NCBI RefSeq assembly: GCF_041228105.1
Contig: NZ_CP166097.1
Span: 2,294,001-2,358,000 of the forward strand
Reading direction: 5' to 3'
DNA length: 64,000 nt
Source: Pectobacterium aroidearum
Lineage (GTDB): Bacteria; Pseudomonadota; Gammaproteobacteria; Enterobacterales; Enterobacteriaceae
In this document: piece by piece, positions 36,962 to 45,083 of the stretch
Numbering within the stretch: position 1 is the stretch's first letter
Layout of the letters: each line of letters begins with the position of its first letter
Notes under the pieces: generated by a model
Databases searched by the model: none
Told to the model about the DNA's origin: nothing
The model's input: only the letters and a program-made list of their open reading frames with translations
Made by a program: the position numbers and the translations under genes

Positions 36962-37568
36962 GCCGCATGTGTAACTGATTTTTTGCTCACGGTGCGTGTT
37001 CTGGGTAGAGAAACGAAGCGTAAACGCTGGATTTCAGTAAGGCCATATTCTCTGTGGTGATAGACAATATCGTTCGTGCGCTTGTTCCCCGTGATTTTCA
37101 TTTGAGACTGAAGTGTTTCCAGAGCCGGTTTAAGCAAGGTGACTGTACGGATACCAGCCTGAGTTTTAGGAGGGCCAAAGTGCCCGAGGATTGTTAAATT
37201 ACGTGAGATATGGATAACACCTGCATCCAGGTCGATATCTTCTCAGGCTAATGCGGCTAACTCACCATGGCGTAGCCCGGTGTAAAATGCCAATTGCCAT
37301 AGGTTCTTGCTTTGCCCCGACAAACTACCGATAAGCTGGTCAAACTCATGCTTAAGTAACGGAGCGGGGCGTGGGCGGCTTTTTTGCAGCTTCTTTATCC
37401 CCTACAAATGGCCTACCTGATATAAAACCAGAGCGGTGCGCAAAGCGGAGTAGTGAGCAGAGCAGGGCAGTGGGATAGCGTGTTTCCCCGTGCAGTAGCT
37501 GGCTTCTATAGTCCAAAATATCATTTTGGCTAATATCACCCTGCGCATGCTTCAGCCGGCATAGTTGT
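36888..37568 (-). pseudogene. Degenerate Rac-type tyrosine integrase
   Basis: Read right to left the fragments line up as a phage integrase: SQNDILDYRSQLLHGETRYP and LLCSLLRFAHRSGFISGRPF (37390-37560), then in another frame LLKHEFDQLIGSL and AFYTGLRHGELAALA (catalytic Arg), a TGA where Trp is expected before EDIDLDAGVIHISRN, FGPPKTQAGIRTVTLL, HHREYGLTEIQRLRF, then after a further frameshift [20 protein letters not shown]. The gene stops at the HxxR box next to ttcA; the final Tyr region is missing. At least two frameshifts, one internal stop and a C-terminal deletion make it inactive. Confidence 0.85.
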
Positions 37569-37692
37569 GCGGCACACGAAAACCGCTCAGGTTGTGCAGT
37601 GCGGCAATGCCGTTCCGCCTCCGTTTGCCGAAGTGCTTGTGCGTGCAAATCTGCCGGAAATGTGCGCCGAACGTGAAGGGGTAGTCGCATGA
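37561..37692 (+). pseudogene. C-terminal remnant of a phage C5-cytosine DNA methyltransferase
   Basis: 43 codons without a start read KTAQVVQCGNAVPPPFAEVL and end in a TGA that overlaps the ATG of the next gene (ATGA). The Q-x-GNAVPPP segment is the final conserved motif (X) of C5 methyltransferases, common just before DUF1367 genes in lambdoid prophages. The remainder has been replaced by the integrase remnant. Confidence 0.65.
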
Positions 37693-38336
37693 CAATAGCT
37701 ACCCGCACCAAATCACCTAAGAAGCACAAAACCGAAGCGCTGGGCGTTCTGCTGCCCGGCAGCGGCATCAAGTATTGTACCGATCACGATCGTGACGTAA
37801 TGAAAGGGGTGCCAATCGGCACTCCGATCTCGCTCACACCTATCGGCGACCGGCGTAATATCAAACATCACCGTAAATTCTGGAAGTTACTTGAGCTGGG
37901 TTTTGCGTACTGGGAACCAGAATGGGCGTTTGTCAGCAAATCGGAGGCATGGATAGCCCAGGAAGTTGCCAAGGAGCTGGCGCAGGAAGCGGGCGATTTA
38001 TCGCTCTATGACAACGTGACGAAGGGCATTGCGGTGCGGGTATTGGAAAGGATTGCAGCCCAACGCCGCCAGCGTTTTGATCCTGAAGCGGTTAAAACCA
38101 AAGATGCTTACTTGAATCACGCCATGGTAAAGGCCGGATTCTATGATTTGGCACCTAATCCTGATGGTGGCACGCTTAAACAGCGTTGGAGCATTGCATT
38201 CGTCAATATGGGGCAAGAGAAGTTCGACAAGGTTTACCGCGGCGTATTTGGCGTGATCTGGAACGAGACGTTGAGCCAGTATTTTGCTGATCAATATGAA
38301 ATGGAACAAGCTGTTAGCCAACTGATGAACTTTTGA
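37689..38336 (+). CDS. Phage DUF1367 family protein
   Basis: 215 residues resembling the DUF1367 proteins found among nin-region genes of lambdoid phages. Visible family features are the early IGTPISLTPIGDRRNIKHHR and FWKLLELGFAYWEP segments. Its ATG overlaps the preceding methyltransferase remnant and its end overlaps the next gene's upstream region, typical phage packing. Role in the phage unknown. It appears intact. Confidence 0.78.
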   Translation: MTIATRTKSPKKHKTEALGVLLPGSGIKYCTDHDRDVMKGVPIGTPISLTPIGDRRNIKHHRKFWKLLELGFAYWEPEWAFVSKSEAWIAQEVAKELAQEAGDLSLYDNVTKGIAVRVLERIAAQRRQRFDPEAVKTKDAYLNHAMVKAGFYDLAPNPDGGTLKQRWSIAFVNMGQEKFDKVYRGVFGVIWNETLSQYFADQYEMEQAVSQLMNF

Positions 38337-38338
38337 TT

Positions 38339-38635
38339 ATGATGAGAAAATTTCCTGCTTTCAGAAGCAAAGCGCTACGTGAGTCTGCCCGAGGGCAGGC
38401 TTGTACGTTGCAGATCTCTGGCATCTGTAACGCTAATCTCGAAACAACGGTATTGTGCCATCTTCCCAGCCCTACGCATGGGATGGGGTATAAAGGTGAC
38501 GATTTCTGGGCTGTCTATGGCTGTTCATCTTGTCACGATGTGATTGATGGGCGTGTGCCGTATGATTGGCGGGCAGGGGAGAAGGAGGAAATATTTCTCA
38601 GCTCATTATATTACACATTAAGAAATCAATATTAA
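38339..38635 (+). CDS. Phage DUF1364/YbcO-type HNH nuclease-like protein
   Basis: 98 residues of the YbcO-like family, small HNH-type nucleases of lambdoid prophages. It has RKFPAFRSKALRESARGQAC near the N-terminus, then CHLPSPTHGMGYKGDDFWAV and GCSSCHDVIDGR with Cys and His arranged as zinc and active-site ligands. Start taken at the first of two adjacent ATG codons just after the DUF1367 stop. Confidence 0.75.
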   Translation: MMRKFPAFRSKALRESARGQACTLQISGICNANLETTVLCHLPSPTHGMGYKGDDFWAVYGCSSCHDVIDGRVPYDWRAGEKEEIFLSSLYYTLRNQY

Positions 38636-38657
38636 CAATAATATTATAAGAGTGAAT

Positions 38658-40445
38658 ATGAAAAATAAAAAAGGCAGTCAAGAAAGACAATATTTTTGGG
38701 TGACAAATAATGAGAATTATCATAAGGAAGTTCCTGGCGGATATCTACATTCTGTCGTTGGTATTGGGACTAAGAATGGGTATAGAGAAACATTAAATCT
38801 CGTAAGAGAAAACGATGTAATTTTTGTTTGTCATGCTGGTTACATTAGTGATATCGGCTTTGCAAAAACTAACGCGAAGCACGAAATAATTAATGGGTAT
38901 AATGACTACAGTGTGTCCGTTGTGTTTTATTCTCTTAAAAACCCGATGAGAATTTCTAAAAAATCCGAACATAAAAATCATTTGGTTGCTATAAAGGGAA
39001 AAGACTATCCGCCGATAACTATTGAAGGTACCCCCCATCAAAGATCTTATATATCTAAGATAAATATTGATATGGCTACATACATTATGGCTTGTACTTC
39101 TATTTATTTAGATGCCAATAAGGTGATAAATATAAAAAAAGATAAAGTTGGTAGAGTATCAGATTTTGAGAAATTTCTTTCTAAGTTAACTGATTCTCAT
39201 GTCATTCAAACGCTAAATCAATTTCCTAATATAAGTTTTGAAAATTATTGCTATAAACACTCAAGTACATATGATCTGATTTATGATGGGAAACGGTATG
39301 CACCTAAACAAGTTTTAGGGTTTTCAGTGAAACACATTATAAATAGACCATTAATATCTTCAGAATTTAGTGGGGGGGATGATTCAATATGCTTTTCAGT
39401 TTTGAGAAATTTAGGATTTGAAATAATCCTTAAGACTGCTAATGAAAGTTTATCTGTTAATAATAAATACAACAGGGAAGAAATTTGTAATCTTTTTGAA
39501 CCCAATTATAAGTTCACTCCACAATCAGGGAAGTGGGGAGTGTCTGGAATAGTAAAAATTGATAAAGATGTTGTTTTTATTGTAACTTTGGAAAAACCAC
39601 ATGAGGGTAATCCATATGGGGATTCTTTGTCAGATGATGGTTTACTGAATTGGAAAACCCAGACAAAAATGAGTATCAACGATGACTTTGTTCAACGTCT
39701 TATTGGACATGATCACAATACTAGCAATATTCATCTATTTTTGAGATATAATAAGAAAGATAAGTACTCATATTTAGGACTTCTTCGATATGAGTGGCAT
39801 AACGGAAATAGTTCTAATCCAGTGCATTTTAAATGGCGGTTAATAAACTCGGCTATTAGTAAAAAATTAAATGATCTTTTTGATTCGAGCAATCTTGTAC
39901 ATAGCATTCCATTAGTAAGTGATGCCGATGATTTTGATCCTGCGAATTTTTTTCTTAAAGAAGAAGAAAACAACAGGAAATATAAAGAGAGAACGTCGAC
40001 CGTTTATAAAAGTCAACGAGAGATATCAGAGATTGATCGAGCGGCAGCAGATGAAAGGAATTCGAACTTAGGAAGTCAGGGGGAGTTGTTGGTTTTGCAT
40101 TATGAAAAAAACGAGTTGATAAAAGCAGGAAGGGCAGATCTTGCAGAGAAAGTTAAACAAGTATCGGAAATGAACTGTGCGGCTGGATATGATATCCTTT
40201 CCTTCGATTCTGATGGGAATGAGAAATATATTGAAGTTAAAACAACTATGGGTGGTAAAAATACGGTTTTTTATATTTCTGAAAATGAAGTGAAAGTATC
40301 AAAAGCTTGTGAAGAAAAGTATTTTATTTATCGTGTTTATAATTTTGATGTAAAGAATAAGACATACCAGCTTTTTACCCAGAAAGGGGCGGTGGAGCTG
40401 AATTTCACTTTAAGCCCAGTTAGTTATCGAGCTGCAATCTCATAG
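38658..40445 (+). CDS. Putative modification-dependent nuclease (EVE-like + DUF3427 + DUF3883)
   Basis: 595 residues, far AT-richer than its neighbours. Three regions can be seen: an N-terminal EVE/PUA-like base-reading fold (YFWVTNNENYHKEVPGGYLH then RENDVIFVCHAGYISDIG, about 1-120); a central part about 260-410 resembling DUF3427 (SGKWGVSGIVKIDKDVVFIV, QRLIGHDHNTSNIHLF, LGLLRYEWHNG); and a C-terminal DUF3883-like, restriction-endonuclease-type domain (NSNLGSQGELLVLHYE; GYDILSFDSDGNEKYIEVKT with D...ExK). The combination suggests cleavage of DNA carrying modified bases. No ATPase domain. Inserted as cargo between phage nin-type genes. Function is inferred. Confidence 0.7.
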   Translation: MKNKKGSQERQYFWVTNNENYHKEVPGGYLHSVVGIGTKNGYRETLNLVRENDVIFVCHAGYISDIGFAKTNAKHEIINGYNDYSVSVVFYSLKNPMRISKKSEHKNHLVAIKGKDYPPITIEGTPHQRSYISKINIDMATYIMACTSIYLDANKVINIKKDKVGRVSDFEKFLSKLTDSHVIQTLNQFPNISFENYCYKHSSTYDLIYDGKRYAPKQVLGFSVKHIINRPLISSEFSGGDDSICFSVLRNLGFEIILKTANESLSVNNKYNREEICNLFEPNYKFTPQSGKWGVSGIVKIDKDVVFIVTLEKPHEGNPYGDSLSDDGLLNWKTQTKMSINDDFVQRLIGHDHNTSNIHLFLRYNKKDKYSYLGLLRYEWHNGNSSNPVHFKWRLINSAISKKLNDLFDSSNLVHSIPLVSDADDFDPANFFLKEEENNRKYKERTSTVYKSQREISEIDRAAADERNSNLGSQGELLVLHYEKNELIKAGRADLAEKVKQVSEMNCAAGYDILSFDSDGNEKYIEVKTTMGGKNTVFYISENEVKVSKACEEKYFIYRVYNFDVKNKTYQLFTQKGAVELNFTLSPVSYRAAIS

Positions 40446-40715
40446 ATTGAGTGGGTAGATAATATCGTTGTTGATGGTGTTGGCATCGGCGATTATCTAC
40501 TGCATATCCCAAATGAGGTAAAGCGTGGACCGAAGGCAGCGCGTGATGCAAAGCGGTTGGGTGTTTGTGCTGGTGTGCCAGATCTGTTTCTGGCTTTTTC
40601 TCACTGTGTGTGGATTGAGATGAAAGCTAAGGGAAATACGTACAAGTCTCTTGCCAGTGGAATTGCATCTGATATTGGTGATCCTCCGACGAGATTTGTT
40701 GGAGGGAGTAACTGA
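40446..40715 (+). pseudogene. VRR-NUC domain nuclease remnant
   Basis: 89 open codons follow the nuclease stop in the same frame with no start codon. The part IPNEVKRGPKAARDAKRLGV then CAGVPDLFLAFSHCVWIEMK has the VRR-NUC pattern (NE, GVPDL, ExK). After KAKGN the sequence no longer resembles the family (TYKSLASGIASDIGD), so both ends are lost. VRR-NUC genes normally occupy this spot before antiterminator Q, so the big AT-rich gene probably replaced its start. Confidence 0.7.
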
Positions 40716-40799
40716 GAATAACTATACAGGGGCTAACTGATCATTGATGCCTCACTGAGTAGGGCATCAATGATCCTATATAGTAGGTAGTTAGAGTAT

Positions 40800-41675
40800 T
40801 TATTTTTTTTGTCTTTGTAAAATGCATTTAAAAGGGTGCATTTTATTTTCATTATCTGCATATGAAGAAAAAAAACCTTCAAAAACACGACCGTTCTTTA
40901 TAAGCATTAAACTTAAACTACCTCTATCTATATTGGAAGGATCATCATTCTCATATTCGCCCGTAAAGATAAGGTTTTTGAATGATCCTTTCACTGAGTA
41001 TGTATGTATTTGACTTGCTCCTCCTATTTCAATAATATTTGCGGTTATTGTATGTCCTGATCTTTTTATTTCCGCCCTAATTTCAATAGGTACGACAGCG
41101 ATAGATATTTTTATAGTTGATGATTCGTGATTGCTTTCTTCTCTATCATTCCCATCATTTTTTAAAATCAATTCCGCATCAACTTTTTCCTCTTTTCCCT
41201 TGCTGTCAATTAGTAATGCTGAAACTCCTGTTTCTTTTTTGATCTCTGTTTTGCTATTTACGTCACTCCCCATCTTTCTCTTTGATATTATCCCCATGAC
41301 TATTTTTTGTCGTCTTTTATCAATTTGATCAATTCCAATATAGGGAATTAGCATACCCTCCCAAATTCCTTCTACTTTAGTGTCTTTATATAGGGTGTTT
41401 TCTAACCAAGGAGTGATATTGGAACGCCATAAGAAAGAAAATATTACTACAATCAAGGATGTAACTATTCCACTTATAATTCCATTGCTTATTGTTTCTA
41501 CTAGGTCTCGATTCTGTTGATTGGATAACTCGATCCATTTCCATAAGAAAAATAGAGATAAAGCCAAGGTGGAGTAACAAATAAACTTAAAAATCCATGA
41601 AGTGTTTCTCAATTCAATTATCTCCATTTGCAACTGATTTTTGTATTTTAAATAAATCAGTAAAATAAAAATCAT
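40800..41675 (-). CDS. Two-TM membrane protein with beta-rich C-terminus, possible defence gene
   Basis: Up to 291 residues, strongly AT-rich and opposite in direction to the phage genes. Two transmembrane helices (about 28-46, KFICYSTLALSLFFLWKW, and 62-84, IISGIVTSLIVVIFSFL) precede a soluble domain with alternating beta segments starting VEGIWEGMLIPY and ending HPFKCILQRQKK. The layout resembles two-TM/beta-barrel effectors such as Cap15, but sequence identity could not be judged. The start may be Met17 (41627); neither start has a good ribosome site. It lies in the usual cargo position before Q. Confidence 0.6.
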   Translation of the reverse strand: MIFILLIYLKYKNQLQMEIIELRNTSWIFKFICYSTLALSLFFLWKWIELSNQQNRDLVETISNGIISGIVTSLIVVIFSFLWRSNITPWLENTLYKDTKVEGIWEGMLIPYIGIDQIDKRRQKIVMGIISKRKMGSDVNSKTEIKKETGVSALLIDSKGKEEKVDAELILKNDGNDREESNHESSTIKISIAVVPIEIRAEIKRSGHTITANIIEIGGASQIHTYSVKGSFKNLIFTGEYENDDPSNIDRGSLSLMLIKNGRVFEGFFSSYADNENKMHPFKCILQRQKK

Positions 41676-41752
41676 TTAATTAGCTTAAAATATCTTGGTT
41701 TTGATTACACTGAAATCGATTTTTTAATGCTAAAATAAGAAGGACTGACCAA

Positions 41753-42562
41753 ATGGCCATAGCTATAGAGCAACTTATCAAAATGCGTGATCCGCGCTGT
41801 ATGAGCATTGAATCACTAAATGTTGAGCGCGGGCAAGGTATTCTTTCCAAGGATCAGATCGTTGGTGCTTTTGCCGTCACACAGCAATACCATTCCATTG
41901 GCTTTGATGTGCTAATGGCAAAATATCGCCACGATAGCCAGGCAGAACAACGTATTCGAGTTGCGATTTCTAACTGGGTAAAAACTCGAACTCACCTTAT
42001 GTACTCAGTCCCCGCCTGTCAGTTGGCGCTAAGCATAGTGCTTGAGCGCAATCTTCCCGCGCAAATCGATCATATCGCCGGGCTACTGTGCAGATACGGC
42101 GCTAAAGCAGCGCAGGCGCGCAAGAATACTGATGCTTTTCGCTCAGAGATTAAGCAACTTGAAAGGCAGCGCTGCCGCGAGAAGGTGAGCCACGCTGATT
42201 ACATCAGCGCGGGGATAGAAATCGCCGAGCTAAATGAGCGAATTGGTTATGAGCGTAAAGCGTTACGGGAATGGTCGGAACGCCAGGCGGCGCAATTGAA
42301 TGTCTGCCCACGCTGTAACGGAACGGGGAAAACGCTACGCCCAGCCATTGCGGTGTGTAATGAATGTGGTGGTAACGGGCATATTGCGCCGACGTTCGAG
42401 CATCTGCGTAAATCGCTGGCTATCATAGGGGCTGTGATAGCCGCCGGTGAATGGCCGCAATATTTGGATCTGGTTAAACGCTGTATGCGCTGGTTGTATG
42501 TTGAAGAGTCTCAGGCGGTTAACGCTCTCAGCATTAAAATTCATGATGAAATGGAGGCATGA
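41753..42562 (+). CDS. Phage late-gene antitermination protein Q
   Basis: 269 residues of the antitermination Q family of phage 82 type, which loads onto RNA polymerase at the late promoter and lets it pass terminators. The zinc site is clear: CPRCNGTGKTL and CNECGGNG (about 182-210, DnaJ-like CxxCxGxG repeats). Followed by two strong terminators at 43002-43083 and then lysis genes, the expected Q-controlled order. Appears intact. Confidence 0.85.
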   Translation: MAIAIEQLIKMRDPRCMSIESLNVERGQGILSKDQIVGAFAVTQQYHSIGFDVLMAKYRHDSQAEQRIRVAISNWVKTRTHLMYSVPACQLALSIVLERNLPAQIDHIAGLLCRYGAKAAQARKNTDAFRSEIKQLERQRCREKVSHADYISAGIEIAELNERIGYERKALREWSERQAAQLNVCPRCNGTGKTLRPAIAVCNECGGNGHIAPTFEHLRKSLAIIGAVIAAGEWPQYLDLVKRCMRWLYVEESQAVNALSIKIHDEMEA

Positions 42563-42563
42563 C

Positions 42564-43700
42564 ATGGGAATTTATGGTGAAACAGCAGTGGCCGTGGTGG
42601 CTGCATTCGACAATTTTAATAAACCAAATCCAAAAGAGTGCTGGGAATACTCAATAACACATTTTACGGATAGCAAAGAAAGCCAAAAAAAGGGTTGCCC
42701 CAAATCTGCATTTCTTGGGCTGTGTCAGGATGGTTATGTAAAAGGCATTCCAAGAGGGAATTATTTACCGCCGGAAAGCCCAAATAAAAAATACGCAGTA
42801 GCGGCGGCTGAAAGGTTATTAAGTGAACCTGCCCAAAAACATTCTAAATCTGATTTATGGAAAAAAGCGACAGAGCGTTGCGATAAAGCAGCGAAAAATC
42901 AAAATGGGCAAATGGATGTTGTCTTGGCATTAAAAGACGCCGGATTACTACAGAAACCCAATTTACCTAATCGCCTATACGCGCTAAATTCGCGAAAAGA
43001 TACCGGAGTATGCCTCAGAAAGCTGCTCCGGTTTTTTATTGGTCAGTCCTCAAGCCTGCATGGTTCGCCCAGCAGGCTTTTTTATTTCCTGCACATAGAA
43101 CGTGTTATGTCCAAAATTCTCACCCTTTTAGATTACCGGGTCGCCGCGAGTGGTTTAGGTGTTCCGGTTGCTACGGTTAAAGCTGTGACCGAAGTAGAAA
43201 GTAACGGCAGCGGATTTCTATCGGATGGTCGGGTCAAAGTGCAATATGAGCCGCATGTCATGTACCAGCAACTGACGAAACATTTCGGCGGTGATCGGGC
43301 AAATACCGAATTAGCGAAACATCCTGATCTGGTGGCTCGTAAACCTGGTAGTTATCAGTCCACCGATAAAGAGGATAAAGATATGGACCGGGCTGCGACA
43401 GTTATTGATCGCGGCTGCGCGTTGCAATCTGCATCGTGGGGAGCATTCCAGATCATGGGTTACCACTGGAAAACTTGCGGCTACCCGACATTACAAGCTT
43501 TCATTAACGCCCAATACACAGCGGCCGGCCAACTCGATACGTTCGTGCGCTTTATTAAAGCGGATAACAAACTGCTATCGGCGCTGAAAAGTCGTGATTG
43601 GGCAACCTTCGCCCGAATTTACAACGGTCCAGCGTATGCCAAAAATCGCTATGACACCAAACTTGAGAGTGCATATGCCAAGTACCAGGGGGCTGCGTAA
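42564..43700 (+). CDS. DUF6979-like protein whose frame runs on into the endolysin
   Basis: Starts after a strong GGAGG, two nt behind the Q stop. The first 140 residues (MGIYGETAVAVVAAFDNFNK, QKKGCPKSAFLGLCQDGYVK, NGQMDVVLALKDAGLL) look like a DUF6979-type small protein. No stop follows: the frame stays open through about 40 codons that overlap two terminator hairpins and joins the endolysin in phase, giving 378 residues. A normal protein of this type would end near 42980, so a lost stop is likely. Whether a fusion protein is made is unclear; the endolysin has its own ATG. Confidence 0.55.
   Translation: MGIYGETAVAVVAAFDNFNKPNPKECWEYSITHFTDSKESQKKGCPKSAFLGLCQDGYVKGIPRGNYLPPESPNKKYAVAAAERLLSEPAQKHSKSDLWKKATERCDKAAKNQNGQMDVVLALKDAGLLQKPNLPNRLYALNSRKDTGVCLRKLLRFFIGQSSSLHGSPSRLFYFLHIERVMSKILTLLDYRVAASGLGVPVATVKAVTEVESNGSGFLSDGRVKVQYEPHVMYQQLTKHFGGDRANTELAKHPDLVARKPGSYQSTDKEDKDMDRAATVIDRGCALQSASWGAFQIMGYHWKTCGYPTLQAFINAQYTAAGQLDTFVRFIKADNKLLSALKSRDWATFARIYNGPAYAKNRYDTKLESAYAKYQGAA
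43002..43037 (+). terminator. First terminator ahead of the lysis genes
   Basis: ACCGGAG / CTCCGGT arms with a 17-nt loop and six T. It lies between Q and the endolysin, where Q-dependent antitermination acts in lambdoid phages. Confidence 0.75.
43052..43083 (+). terminator. Second terminator ahead of the lysis genes
   Basis: AAGCCTGC / GCAGGCTT arms with a 12-nt loop, followed by TTTTTTTA. Tandem to the first, 15 nt apart. Confidence 0.78.
43107..43700 (+). CDS. Phage endolysin (N-acetylmuramidase/DUF3380 type)
   Basis: 197 residues from the ATG at 43107 (MSKILTLLDYRVAASGLGV). Catalytic-type Glu in VKAVTEVESNGSGFLSDGR, then VQYEPHVMYQQL and SWGAFQIMGYHWKTCGYPT, all typical of N-acetylmuramidase endolysins that cut the peptidoglycan glycan chain. 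It has no signal peptide and so needs a holin. It ends with an ATG/TAA overlap with the holin gene. The start lacks a strong ribosome site, so coupling to the upstream frame may matter. Confidence 0.82.
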   Translation: MSKILTLLDYRVAASGLGVPVATVKAVTEVESNGSGFLSDGRVKVQYEPHVMYQQLTKHFGGDRANTELAKHPDLVARKPGSYQSTDKEDKDMDRAATVIDRGCALQSASWGAFQIMGYHWKTCGYPTLQAFINAQYTAAGQLDTFVRFIKADNKLLSALKSRDWATFARIYNGPAYAKNRYDTKLESAYAKYQGAA

Positions 43701-44020
43701 TGGAATGGCTATCCCGACTGTGGGAGCAATCTCAATGGGCGGTAGCCGGGCTCATTGGTGCACTGATATCTGTACCATTCCAGAGCGACTTAAGAACGGC
43801 ACGCGGGATCGCGATCTTTGTTTTCACGGGTAGCGCCTGCGCCCACTACCTGACAGGCATTGTTGGTGATTATTTCAATATCAATCCTTCGTCGGCTGGT
43901 GGGATTGGCTTTCTTCTGGGTGCGTTTGGCGGTTCGTTGATTGCTGCCGTTATCAAAGCCATTGAAGCTGCCGATCTGTGGGGGCTCATCCGATCCCGAT
44001 TTGGTGGAGGTGCACAATGA
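43700..44020 (+). CDS. Phage holin
   Basis: 106 residues with three hydrophobic segments (about 13-32, 38-55 and 66-88: AVAGLIGALISVPFQSD, AIFVFTGSACAHYL, GIGFLLGAFGGSLIAAVI) and a short charged tail (IRSRFGGGAQ). Would form membrane lesions that release the endolysin. Overlaps the endolysin stop and the next gene by ATGA. Confidence 0.8.
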   Translation: MEWLSRLWEQSQWAVAGLIGALISVPFQSDLRTARGIAIFVFTGSACAHYLTGIVGDYFNINPSSAGGIGFLLGAFGGSLIAAVIKAIEAADLWGLIRSRFGGGAQ

Positions 44021-44259
44021 TTTTCACCATCGCCTACGTCACCATTCTTTTGTGGGCTGGGTGGTGCGTGTTCAGTGACCACGTTAAAGATGGAGTAATC
44101 GGCAAACTAATGTATTCGGCACTTTCTATTTCGTGCATGGGGGCGCTGATTGGTGGAAGTGGATCAGATAGACAGGCCGATAGCATTATTTTGCTATGTA
44201 TTGCGATGATAGGAATTCGGCACTTTGTCCTAAAACAGATTAATTTGTCTAAAAATTAG
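44017..44259 (+). CDS. Second small holin-like membrane protein
   Basis: 80 residues, mostly hydrophobic: segments about 2-18, 29-46 and 55-70 (MIFTIAYVTILLWAGW, LMYSALSISCMGALIGG, SIILLCIAMIGIRHFV). The ATG overlaps the holin stop and follows GGAGG. Position next to the holin suggests a holin partner or antiholin; no family recognised with certainty. Confidence 0.65.
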   Translation: MIFTIAYVTILLWAGWCVFSDHVKDGVIGKLMYSALSISCMGALIGGSGSDRQADSIILLCIAMIGIRHFVLKQINLSKN

Positions 44260-44343
44260 CCTTTCTAGCGTTGTTTTGGCGACGCTACGTGAAATCTAAA
44301 TTACTCCCCCTCATCAATCCTCTCACTTTTTAACAGAGAAACC

Positions 44344-44898
44344 ATGTTAACCACGAAAATGAAAGCGCTGCTGCTATGCGGCGGGTTGGCTGCTGCGTCC
44401 TGCGCGGGTTGGTATACGCAGGGATTGCGATGGGATAAGGATATTGCGCAGCGGGATAAGCAGCAGTCGGACGATATCAATACAAGTCAGCAAGCTATTA
44501 TCGCCGGGCAGTCGCTTCAGTTCCATCGTTATAACGAAATCGCGCGCAACGCGAATCAACACGGCGCAATTATTAAAGCGAATTCTAATGAAAAGCAGAT
44601 TGTTTACAGGACAATTATTAAACGTAGTCCTGCTAGTCGTGAGTGTGTGCCTGATGATGTCGTTACTGGGTTGCTCGACTACGCGCACCGTCTACGTGCC
44701 AGCGCAATGCGTGCCACTGCCAGCGGAGTTGACGCAGCCAGTGTTAGTACCGCAGCCTCCGGGTGCCGATTGACGTATGGGCAGGCCGTTTACTGGATTG
44801 ACCCGTTACTGACGGCGATTGAGCAGGTTAATAGACAATTGGATGCTATACGAGAAAAATTTAAACCAAAACTCGCGATAGAGAGTTTTTTACAATAA
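44344..44898 (+). CDS. Rz-like inner-membrane spanin
   Basis: 184 residues with one N-terminal membrane anchor (MKALLLCGGLAAASCAGWYT) and a long helical periplasmic part (DKQQSDDINTSQQAIIAG). It would span the periplasm and bind the outer-membrane spanin nested inside it to fuse the two membranes at lysis. Longer than lambda Rz (153). Confidence 0.78.
   Translation: MLTTKMKALLLCGGLAAASCAGWYTQGLRWDKDIAQRDKQQSDDINTSQQAIIAGQSLQFHRYNEIARNANQHGAIIKANSNEKQIVYRTIIKRSPASRECVPDDVVTGLLDYAHRLRASAMRATASGVDAASVSTAASGCRLTYGQAVYWIDPLLTAIEQVNRQLDAIREKFKPKLAIESFLQ
44588..44773 (+). CDS. Rz1-like outer-membrane spanin lipoprotein, nested in Rz
   Basis: 61 residues in the +1 frame inside Rz: MKSRLFTGQLL, hydrophobic core, lipobox SLLGC, then a short Pro-rich mature part (VYVPAQCVPLPAELTQP, VLVPQPPGAD). 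Proline richness and complete nesting are hallmarks of Rz1. The mature peptide is about 30 residues. Confidence 0.82.
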   Translation: MKSRLFTGQLLNVVLLVVSVCLMMSLLGCSTTRTVYVPAQCVPLPAELTQPVLVPQPPGAD

Positions 44899-44907
44899 GA
44901 GGAAAAA

Positions 44908-45054
44908 ATGTTGAAAGATAAATACGTTCAATCAGAGCAAGACTCTAAAAAACTCGATACGAAGGAGGAAAAAAATGAATCGGTAAGTATTCCCACCGAT
45001 AATGCCAAAAGGAAGAACGGATGTAATAGAAAGAAATGCCACTGCGCACGATAA
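44908..45054 (+). CDS. Small Cys-tailed peptide A, upstream of pectocin
   Basis: 48 residues: a charged, probably disordered body ([20 protein letters not shown]) and a basic tail [11 protein letters not shown] with three Cys. AGAGGAAA precedes the ATG. It lies 29 nt before the pectocin gene, in the same direction. A homologous peptide (48830-48982) precedes the second ferredoxin gene, ending [11 protein letters not shown]. The conserved CNR-x-KC-x-C-x-R tail could hold metal or an Fe-S cluster. No known family recognised; conservation of the pair argues it is a real gene. Confidence 0.72.
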   Translation: MLKDKYVQSEQDSKKLDTKEEKNESVSIPTDNAKRKNGCNRKKCHCAR

Positions 45055-45083
45055 ATTTTTATTTAAATAAAAGGATAATGAGT

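Noticed and set aside
42447..42563. Upstream extension of the DUF6979-like frame
   Set aside because: Those 39 codons lie inside antiterminator Q; the ATG at 42564 has its own GGAGG.
44374..44688. 104-codon minus-strand frame in the spanin gene
   Set aside because: Shadow of Rz/Rz1, which are supported by signal sequence, lipobox and context.
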